NCBI GenBank assembly: GCA_964017235.1
Contig: OZ024936.1
Coordinates: forward strand, 53,619,028 to 53,683,027
Origin: Sabellastarte sp. h YS-2021
Lineage: Eukaryota > Annelida > Polychaeta > Sabellida > Sabellidae
Reading direction: 5' to 3'
Length of the DNA stretch: 64,000 bases
The notes under the pieces were generated by a model, which was given only the letters and a program-made list of their open reading frames with translations, did not search any database and was not told the DNA's origin. The translations under genes and the position numbers were made by a program. Shown here piece by piece: positions 47,501-59,500 of this stretch; the first letter of the stretch is position 1; each line of letters starts with the position of its first letter.

Positions 47501-50500
47501 AGAAATGTGCTCTTTCAAATTGCTAAATGGAGATTTATAGACATGACATTTTGAAGTCAATAAATTGCAAATACAACATACCAGTACATTCGAATACTGT
47601 ATCAACTGGAATGTGGTTATTTTGGTTAACAACTCCTAAAACATGCGTTAATTATGTACGTGACCATGACTGAAAGACTTAAAAGGAGTCATTAAAGTGG
47701 CAACCAAGTATCCAAGGCTCCTCAACCAATGAAAGCATTTCATAGGTCAGAAGGTAAGTGGGCATGTTGTTGAAGGAAGTGTGTCATCACAGACATTTGT
47801 GACGAAATCATTATCTCTGCTGCCTCATCAAGACTTATAATTTAGTCTTTCCACACATCTCAATATCTGTGTCATTGTGTTTATCTGAACATCTTATGCA
47901 TCAAGCTCTAAACTCCTAGGTCTCTGGCAAGTCTCTTGATCATACTGTGCATTTACAGTTTGTATCTACAATGGTGTACCTCCACAATGAAAACTACAAT
48001 AAAACTATTCAACAATGTACACAGAGAACACAAACACACTGTGTGTCACAAGCCAACACTATGACATCACACGTGTGATATTTCAAATGATGTAACATAT
48101 AGTAAATAAAATTAATATACTATAGTGGTCTTGGGTTAAATTATTATGCTATGGTTACCAGAGGTTCAAATGTTATTTCATTTTCATCACCTGTTGTTTC
48201 AACTGTTCCACTTCTCTCTGTAGTTTGTCACAGGTGGTGCTATTGTCTTTCACCAACTTTGTTTTCTCTGCAATGGTTTTCTCAAGGTCTTCACGCTCAC
48301 TCATCCATTTCTTAGCATCAGCCTGAAAAATGTGATAAAAGAACTAAAGAACTAAATGTGTAAGTATAAATACTGCTTTGTTCTGGATCATATTTAACTG
48401 TCAGAAGATGGTGAATATCTTGAGTGTATTCCATCTATACTTAAGTCTACAAAGCAACTTGGTCTTAGTTTTGCCCAGGATGCTCCTAAGGTATGGAATG
48501 AGTTGTCTGATGAAATCCATTCTGCCATGTCCCTCTTTCATTCAGAAAGAACCTGAATTCAATTTTGGAAAAAAATCTGGGTAATATTCTTGATACAAAA
48601 AAAAAATCTTGAATTTTCAAGATGCCCTATAGTCACTATATTTCACAGTCATGCTATCCGATTGTGAGGGTTAAAATGTAAAAGCAGTATTTTGATCAAA
48701 TTGCAATATTGGGATACTGTGAAAGTTTGTGCTGTATGAGTGCTGTCTAGTTATTGACTTATATTATAGTGTTGGCAATTAAAGATTTGAAATGATGAAG
48801 TAGTGTCAACAGTATACTTTGAAATCTTTGGACTATTTAGTAAGTGATTTTATGGATATTATCAAAATCTTTGGGCTTTGCTGTTAATTTAATTCATAAC
48901 TTAGATGCTCAGTATTGAAAGCATCTGTCACTGAACTGTAAGACTATAGTCAATTTTCAAGTCTCACACAGGTCTTAATCTCACCTTAGAATCTTTCTTC
49001 AGCTTCTGTAGTTCATCCTTCAGCTTATGTTTCTCTGCTATCAGAGTGTCTTTTTCCCCCGTCAGTGTCTTCAAGGCTTCGCTTTCCTTCATTCCACCTG
49101 TCATTCTCATGGAATGCACCTTCTCATTTGCCTGTTTTACCTCAACTTCCAACCTGTTCTTATCTTTCTTTAGCCTCTCGTTCTCTCTATTCAATTTATC
49201 TTTACTGTCTTCCAGGTCACTCAGCAAGGATTTCTTCTCTTTTTTCAGTGAGTCTAAATCAACCTGCAGTTTTTCACGTTTCTTCATTACATCGGAGATT
49301 TCTTTAGCATGTTTTGTTTCCATGTCAGAGACCTTTTCTTTGAGTTCTTTTGTGGAAGTTCTGAACTCAGAAGCCTGGGACTCAAATTCTGTGCAGCGTT
49401 TTTCGGCCACTTTCAGTTCATTCTCACGGTCCTTTACAAAAACAGAAGTATATATGTGACTACATTCACTTTTGGTAAATCGTGTGATATGTATTGCAAA
49501 TATCTGTGAGCCTGTGGTTGTATAGTCCATGGCAGTTGCCTGCAATTATATCAATACTAATGCACATTTTTACTGCTTGGTGCCATATCATGGCACAAAC
49601 CTCATCTAAGCACAAACCAGAGATAAAATATTTAATAAGTAAAAAAAAAATTTTATAAGTTAATACCTTACCCAATAGACAGGAGAGGCCCTCCCAACTG
49701 ACTGAGCTGTCAGCTTACTGGGGTCTAAAGAGGTTTAGACAACAAAAAAGATGCTATGATGTTACACTGTCTAGACAGGAAGGATGATGTGCCACCTAGC
49801 GAACGCACAGTACCAGGCCGGTTCTGCCAGTGGAAGCACAGGACAGCTTTTTCTGTCATTTGGCAGGGCCGGTCGCTCTGACCAAATTACCAATTTTCCA
49901 TTGGGTAAGATGTATTAACGCAATAAAATAATCGTTTTTACCCGATGAAGTGCTATGTTTCTTCTGGCCTGTCTGATGGCCAGGGACTATGTCTTGGTCT
50001 TTATGAGAAATTTAAATGACTAGATCATATGTTTATCATACCTGAAGTTTCTTCATGGCCTGTCTAATGGTCTGGTCCATGTCCTGTACCTCCGTTTCTC
50101 GGTCAGTCAGCTTGCGATTCAATTTGTTCAAGATGTCATCCTTCTCATGTAGCCTGTCATCACGGTGACGGATGTCCTCATTCAGAGACTTGATCTTCTT
50201 GTCTTTGTCTTTGATCTAAATATAAAAAATGCATTATAAATGTCATAACAAGGAACATATTTTTTCTACTTTCTGTCTCTGAAAGTTCAGTTTTCTGTTT
50301 CTACTTTTCTTTCATACTTGATGTAGAGAATATTATGCACAGCATTTTTCTCTGATTTATGGTAGTTTATTGAATGTTCGTATGTTGTGCAATGCCATAT
50401 GCTGTTACATATAACAATAACAATATAGAGACTTGTAATCTAAGAAACATACTCTTCATTTACAACCGTAATGTCCTACTTGAAATTAAAGTATTTTCAT

Positions 50501-53500
50501 TAGTATGCACTAAATTTAAATAACACAATAAATATTACTGCTCGGGTTGAAAAGTTGTGAATAATTTGGGCACCTACCTACTAAAGAATCTATGTTCCTG
50601 TGTTTGTTTCTGTAATTCATTGGTTAGAGTCTATATTTGCACTTTATGTACAACCACTGGACACAAAGATACATGGTCTTTAAAACTTTTCAAATCAAGG
50701 TGACGTAAACAACAACATCAAACCAGCTAAATAATAAATGTCATGGTAAGCTTTGATTAGTGCATTTTGTTATTAGATTGTGTGATTTTATTCTTTGACA
50801 CCACTTAGATTTGAAAAGTACTAAAAACTATCTTTGTGTCCACCCATGTATTAATTACATGTTACATCACATGACTGTAACTACCTGAGATCCTAACATC
50901 TAATAATTATGGTGTTCATCTTTACAATTTCATTGGTCTGCATTTCATGCATTTTATTACATTCATTAATACCACTGGTCACATGACTGCATCTACCGGA
51001 GTGCCTAAGTCTTTCTTGCTGCTACAGTTCACTGATCAGAGTCTGTATTTCTACTTCATGGATTAATTACATATTAGATTAATAATTAAATAAGTCACAT
51101 GATAACATCTACCTGAGCCCCTAAATCCTTGTTATTGGACTTCATATCTGTCATTTCCTTCTCTAAGTCGAGTACTTTGGACGATTTATTCTGCATTTCG
51201 TTTGCCTGGGTCTGTATTTGTACTTCATACTGGTGGATCTTGTCATCTCTCTCCATTAAAGCTGATGTCTTCTCTGTAATCAGGTCCTCCTTACGCTTTA
51301 TAATCTCATCTTTCTGTTTGATGATGTCTTCCTTATTTCTTTTAACAATATATAATAATTATATCAAATTTATTTGATCAATTTTGTGCACATCTACAAG
51401 AAAAGTCTGACTTGGTCTAACTTGATTGAGAATTATTTACAATAGTTTCAGCCTTTACTTTTTCTTTATTTGTTATGAAGACTTTTACCTCAAAACTCCA
51501 ATGTTTTCAAAGTGATTTAACTATAATAGCTTGTCATATGCTGTTATAGTATACTTTACTTATTTCAAAATTCGACATCCTGAATTATGTAAGGCACCTT
51601 GTGCTGTCAATATGAAGTGGTATCTAAAAATATTTCTTATAAAAATGTGACATTACACTTTTAATCTGAAGTCTCACTAGAGATTCAATTGTGAAAGAAA
51701 TTTACATATTACATCAAGTAAATGACCACCCATCTCACCACTTACCTGACTTCCTTTTCAGTCTGTTTCTGCTGTCTCTCCATGGATTTCTTGTCTTTCT
51801 CCCATTTTTCCAGTTCACTTTTCTGTTTCTCCTCCGACTAAGATAACAACAAAACAAGTTACATGCCGATGTGTAAAAGTGTTGTATCCTTTTGTTGAGT
51901 AGATTTAATAGTCCTTATTTGTATGATACTTTGTTTTATAATCCCTCTTAATTTCACTTCATTTACGTATATGTATATTCTAAGTAACTAAAATGATGAT
52001 GAGATAATTCTAGATAATAAACCAAATGGGATTTTCAGATGACAGGTTAAATTCAATAGAAATGGTCGTTTAAAAACCATATATTAACTTCTACCTTAAA
52101 AGGAATTCTATTATTGGGGTTCTATTTAAAAGATTTTGACTATTATTATATATACAAAAACTGAAAAACAAGAATCGAATGTCCTTTAGGCACTGTGAAA
52201 TTTCCAGGTAACTATCAGGTATCCATGTGCTTAATCTCCAAACTCACTAATTCAACTAACTCAGACCATCCAAATTGTAATGCATAAATCAGACATCATA
52301 AAACATAATAAGGTCATCACCAGGGGACCATCAGTATTTGGTAGTAAGAAAACTTAGGGAGGAACAGACTTCTGAAAAAGATAAGTTTTAAATTGCCTTT
52401 TGAAACATGATAGTGTAGGAGCAGTTCCAATTTCCAGAGGCCAATCATTCCAGAGTTTTGGAGCATCATATGAGAAACATTTGTTGAAAATAATGAACTT
52501 TAGATTTATGAACTCAAGAGCTGTAGAAGGGAAGTTTGAGAAACATCTTTTCTTGATTACTATGTCTTGTTTTAACAGCAGATGTATCTAAAGTTAAATA
52601 TGGGGCAAAGTATTTGGCTTGCCAGTGGTAAGGTACTTATGTATGAGTACCAGAGTTTTGAAAATGATTTGTTGTTTAACAGGAAGCCAGTGGAGAGACT
52701 TTAAGGTTGGAGTGACATGAGAAAATCTCGAAGCAGCTTTAAATGTTTGCTTGTAGGGATAGAAATCAAATATACCGTATTTTTCCAAAATATGGCCCGG
52801 GCGTTAATTATTTTCAAATGGTTATCAGACCAGGCGTTAAATTGAACCAGGCGTTCTTTTGAAGTATAAAAACAGTGTCATAAATTGTAAACAGTGTGCT
52901 TGGTACCCAGGCGTTAATTTGAACCAGGCGTTTATTTGAACCTGGGCGTTATTTTGGAAATTTACGGTATCCAAAAATTTCTAAAATGAAGGCCCTGTAT
53001 GGTGAACCATGAGTTTAATACTGATGTATGTCCTACCATCTAGTACGGAGAAAATGTTCAAATATGTTGAAGTTTTAAATACAATGCACTAACAAATATT
53101 TTAATATGTATACCAAAATTATGCAAGATACAGATATGTTACTTAGTACATGGGATCAAGTACAAAAAAGTATTCAGATTTTTACGAAATAAAAGTGAGA
53201 GGCGCCTCACTTTGACAGGCAGGTCTGTATGCCATAAATAAATTCCAGGGTGAGTATTAAAAACTGATAGTTATCAATCTCTATCATATGATAGACCCTA
53301 AAACACTAAAACCATTTAGACAGGAGGGAAAATCAGACTGCACAGACATAGTAGGCCAACACCAGAGATGCCATAGAGATGGGACAGCCACAGAAGGTAG
53401 GCTTTTAGTGAAGAGGTATATTTGCAATTTATTTCTGAAGTATGATAGAAAATTCACTGTTTGGATGTAGTTGTGGGAACTTTTGGAGAAGACATCTATG

Positions 53501-56500
53501 CAGATGCAAATGCCACAAGACAATAACAATATGTCATTGATTTGTCAGTTGACATACAACAGTACATGCAAACAATACTGCAATTAGGAACAGCATAATA
53601 ATAATTCCAGTAGTGATTACATCTTCTGAAAAAGTAACATTGTGCTCATATTAATATAGCAGTTTTTATGCAAAAAAATTGCTGAGATGACCTTCACCTT
53701 ATCAAGTTTATTCTTGAGTCCCTGGATCTCTGTCTTTGATTTCTCACTTGACTTCTTCAATTGTTCCAGCTGCTCCTGCATCTGTAACTTTTGCTTTTGT
53801 TCCTGAAAGTGAAAGCATACCAAACAGATAATATTTCAAATGGGTAATTACAAGGTGTAAACTTTATGCAAAGTATATTGTTATAAACTATAGTCTGGCA
53901 CAATATCAAAACAGTTACTGTGATGCCTAAAATTTTAATTTTATATTATACAACAGGGCTGTATGAACCTTCACTATGTACAGGAAATTCCATTTTAACT
54001 TCGGATCCTGAGTCTACTGTACATATTTTAGTTGAAGAATTGAAACAAGGCAAATTAATGATTTGGACTAAAAGACTTACTCTTTCAATGTCCTCTCCTG
54101 CCAACTTCCACTTGAACTGCTGTTTCTTTACTTCAGCATGTAATTCCTCCACTTTCTTCTTATAATCCTAAAAAATATATCTCAATATTAAATTCGAAGC
54201 ATGGTAAATGTAAGTTCAAACATGATGTTTGAAAGAAGCTGTTCACACATGGTTGGTCATGGTCATAATTTTAAGAATTGCTAATAAAATCAGACAATGG
54301 ATTTTTCATAATGATTGTTTCCATCTTAGCTAATTATGGTTGAATTTTAGCAGGGATATTCCAAGTGCTTCCTCCACATTGAAGTGAAGATTGTAGTGGT
54401 TTTTCATTTAGCACAAGATTACTCCATCAATTTTAAAGTGTTGATGATATGATTGCTAATATAACATATATATAATAAGTGTTGACTTTATTACATTTAC
54501 AAAAAAAAATAATAGAAAAAATCTAAATTTAATGAACAAAAATGTTTCAAGTGCAAATAACAGCTTTAATAAATTTGTTGAATTTTAAATTTAGTGACAG
54601 CATATTGATAGGGTAAAGAATCTGCAACCCTAACAAGTTCATTTCACAGAAGTCCACTATAAAGTGATAAATTAACTAAGAGTAGGTGGCAATCAAAAAT
54701 TGACTTCAAACAAAAACTATAACAACAGATTAAGGTAATTTTTAATTTTTCCAATGAAAATGTCATGGTAACCTAAATTTCAGCTTCTGGAGAAGCAGTG
54801 TATTGGAGTCGCCTCATAAAATAATTGATACGTATTTTAAGATCAAAAATAGAAACTGAATAGGCATTCTATTAGCTTAACAGGAACAATTCAGTACTTG
54901 CAAAACAAATGCGAAAGGATTAAAATATGATAGTATCACTAAATGAAGAAAATAATATCTTAAATATTTTACCTTTAATTCAGTTTCTAAGCTCTGCTTC
55001 TCCCAGATCCAGGCTGCAGATTTCTTACTTTTTGCTTTTTCTTCCTTCTCTAGGTCTTCTTTTAACTTCTTAAGCTCTGCATCACTCTGCAAACATGTAT
55101 GAGAAATGATGGTAAGTGTAAGAGACTTAAGTACCTCAAACATACTACACGGGTATCATTAATGTTAGACATCATCAATGTTAGACAATGATGTAAAATA
55201 GGTAGCTAAACACATTTTATGTGATACATATACACTGATACATATAAACCAGGGTTTACTTATCCTATTTCTGAATAATTAAAGGAAGTCACATAAAGCC
55301 AGACAATATAACGACAACTTGTCTAACATTAATGACGTCTAACATTAATGACACCGGTGTACTTCTTACAAGTTGAAATTCACATTCCTCTGGTAAAACA
55401 CTGTTAACTTGTAATGACTACTCTGGCATTAAACTAAAAACCCCAAAAGAAAAACATAGTAATTAGGCTATCGGTGTAGGCTAAGCAGGCACTGTCCTAA
55501 CAGTGGGAAAACCAGAGTGTAACTGAGTGTTGTGAATGAAACCAGTAGAAATGCAACTAGTCCAGTGGCCAACCTAGGCACCGACTAAGTGCAGAAAAAC
55601 CTGTATCAAACTTAGTACCTGGGCCAGTGGTGTAGGCTAACAAGCCTCTAACTTAAGGGCAGGAAAATGAGAGTGAAACCTGATTTCTAGGCTAGCATTC
55701 TATGTTTACTAGTCTTTAAAATTAAGGCAGGACAACCAGAATGGAACCCAATGACTCGGTTACCAGTCTAATTAGTATGTTTACTTGGCTCTGACCTGAG
55801 GAAAAGACAAACACAATTATCCTGATGATCAGACTAGCATTCTGTGTTTACTCTATAGTAGGCTCTGAGCATTCAAAAGGAAAGACAACTGGAATTAAAT
55901 GTTTTAATTAGACTAGTGGTCAGGGCAAACTAAGTTACAACCATAAAACAGGGAAACCTGAATGAAACTTGGTTACTAGACTAGTTGTTGGGACTGAACT
56001 GGGTTCTTACTGGAGAAGAGGGAAAACTGGAAAGAGACCTACGGCAGTGATCTCACAATCCTGCCAGTTCAAAATCATATAATATATATGCTTTTCTTTC
56101 TGCCCATCGACTTATGATTTAGCTCCTACCCTTTATGTTGTATTGTGCCTTACAATTTGATATAAGTCAAAACTAAGCACATTAAAAGTTCGTAAATAAT
56201 AATAATAATAATTAATTTAATATATGCTTTCAGTATTTTATCACTGAACTAGTAGATTTTGAGTCATAGTAATCAAAATCATTTATCAACATTAAAATTA
56301 TGAAAGAATGTTGCGGAACCTCTATGGATAATCACATTTTTCTTGCAGTACTACCAATGTTAGTATACCATACTATTTCAAAAATATTAAACTAGTGTTA
56401 ATTATTCTATAACACCAGGAGAACAAAAATTAATAGGATCCAGGGTTCAAATAACACATAAAATATTGACATAAATGTACATTTGTGTACAGTATAATTC

Positions 56501-59500
56501 TGCTTTTGATTACAAAACATATTGCCGATATTAGAGTAAGAAATCTAAAATTCGCCAGGAATCTAAAATTCGCCACCTCTAAAACCTTAGTTAATTTTAT
56601 GACGAAAATGATGTTTTTGTCCAAAAATTAGTATTTTTCAGTTCAAAAAGCCTTAATTTACTATACAGTCAACAAATCTCGCCTCAATTCATTTATTTTA
56701 TTAGTATTTTCACATGTGGCGAATTTCAGATATGTGGCGAATTTTAGATTTCTTACTCTACAAATCTTAATATTGCTGAAACCTCTAACAGATTGAAATG
56801 CAAGAAATAGTATATGCCTTGCAACAGGAAGCAAGCCCTGACCTGTTCTTTTGATTTCTGCAGGGTTTTCAGGCGTTCATTTTCTTCAGTAATCTTATCC
56901 ACCTTACTGCGGAGTTCCTTCACCTTCTTGTTGGCATCTTTTAGCTGATTTTGAGCCACACTCACCTAAGAATGATAAAAGAAAGAAAAGGTACTTTAAT
57001 GTCAGAATATCATTGGTCATAAGAGGAAAATGTTTTGTTAACATCTTATTGATCACGGTACACCAACAAAGATATCAACTCTTAAAAAGTTTAAGACATA
57101 GCTTAAATCACATATTTTTAATATTTATAAATACATGGAAACATGTTTTATAACTGAGAAATCATATTGTATTATGAATCTTGCAAGTTCCACTTCTTCA
57201 CTCTTCAGTTCACAAATCAAACATTTTGGCCGCAGTTTTGCCTTCAATACTTCTAAAACCTGGAAGGACTTACCAGATAACATACACTTAATTGTTTGCG
57301 AAACCCTATCCACTTTAGCCACCCCACTTCCCTGTATCTTCTCTGGTGTTATTTGGCTACATTAATGAACTCTTATTCAATATGTTTTCACAAACAATAT
57401 CTTATTGAAGCAATTAGGCAAAATCAAAAAAAAAAGATTATAATAAGCCTTCTCTCAGGAAGAACTATTTAGTACAAAAGATTATGATCAGATGAAAATG
57501 ATGAAGGTGTGGATATGTGGCTAGAACAAATCTATGAAAACCGTGTGATTCAATATGTTTATGAATAGTTGCACCTTAGAGTCTATCAGACTATGTGCTA
57601 TGAAAGTTCTTATTAGACTAGATTAGATCTCATTTAGTTACAATGTATACGTCTTTAACAATCTTAAATGATTATACCACCTCTCACTGTAATATATCTT
57701 TCTCTTTACATATTACATACACCACTGTGACTCACCTTTCATTGTAATGTGTGTTGCTCTTCACATATTATTACATGCACTACCTCTCAGTATAAAATAG
57801 GAAATTTCCTGAATGACATATACAGAAAAAATACATCATGAATGAGGACACAATATCATACGAGTGTGTAGCATGAGTATTGTTAACCTTCATGAGTGAT
57901 ATTTTTTTCTGTATATGTCTGATGAGGGATGTTTTACTCTTATTCTCCACCTTTTTGTATGATTTGTGAGAAAAAAATATCAACATTAAATCAGAGAATG
58001 TAAAAAAAAGGCTGTCAAAAACATGGGCACCAGTGAATATAAAAATTTCAATCTTTAACTTGCAATATCTCAGTCATTTCTGTATGGATTTTTATGCAAC
58101 AGAAATGAGCATATTAAGTGCTGTTAAAAGACCTTTCTAATGACATATAATACATATTAATTGTAGATTACACAGTGTCCGAGATATTATTGGAAAACTG
58201 GAAGTTATTGACACTTACTATCCATGGTACAGAGGCGCTGGTGTATAAAATAAAATATATGTATATCCCACTCCATATATGCCCCTATGTGGGTCAAATA
58301 CCGCTTGCGGTGGATAAAAATATTGTGTTCTCTTAAAACATTGCATACACCACCTCTCATTGTAATATGTGTTTCTCTTAACATATTATTGCAAGCACTA
58401 TCTCTCACTCTGATATGTGTTTCTCTTAACATATTACATACACTAGACCTCACTGTAATATTTCTTACTCTTAACACATTATTACAAGGCTTAGCATTAG
58501 TTCTCAGCCTAATATATGTTTCTCTTAACACATTACATATACACTACCTTTCACTGTTAGTAATATTATTACCTACACTACCTCTTATTGTAACATGTAT
58601 TTCTCTTAACACATTAGATACACTACCTCTCACTGTAATATTTATCATAACACATAACATTCATTACCTTTCACTGTAATATAATTTACTCCTCAGATAT
58701 TACACACTACTACCTCTTCTTGTAATATGTGTTTCTCTTAACATATTACATACACTGCCTCTCACTAAAATATTTGTTTATTTTAAAACATTGCATACAC
58801 CACCTCTCATTGTAATATGTGTTTCTCTTAACATATTATTGCAAGCACTATCTCTCACTCTGATATGTGTTTCTCTTAACATATTACATACACTAGACCT
58901 CACTGTAATATTTCTTACTCTTAACACATTATTACAAGGCTTAGCATTAGTTCTCAGCCTAATATATGTTTCTCTTAACACATTACATATACACTACCTT
59001 TCACTGTTAGTAATATTATTACCTACACTACCTCTTATTGTAACATGTATTTCTCTTAACACATTAGATACACTACCTCTCACTGTAATATTTATCATAA
59101 CACATAACATTCATTACCTTTCACTGTAATATAATTTACTCCTCAGATATTACACACTACTACCTCTTCTTGTAATATGTGTTTCTCTTAACATATTACA
59201 TACACTGCCTCTCACTAAAATATTTGTTTATTTTAATACATTTCATACACTACCTATGACTGTAATATTTATTTATCTTCACATATGACATACACTGCTA
59301 GTCACTGTAATATGATTGCCTCTTCACATATTACATAAACTACCTCTTGCAGCAGAATGTCCTTTTCTTTCTGATGCAGTTTTTTCTCCTCTTCACTCTT
59401 ACTGTGATGGTCTCCACTCATCTCTAGCTTCCTCTCAGCTGCTTGTACTTTCTGTCTCTCCTCTGCCAAGTTTCGTTCCAACCACTCAATTTTCTTCATA

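Noticed and set aside
49046-49459. A 137-codon plus-strand frame rich in Ser and Phe
   Set aside because: It is the antisense shadow of exon k; Lys/Glu-rich coiled-coil codons read as Ser/Phe/Leu on the other strand.
58205-59129. Open frames of 67-130 residues on both strands, with identical partners
   Set aside because: They are by-products of the 45-bp minisatellite and its 450-bp block duplication.
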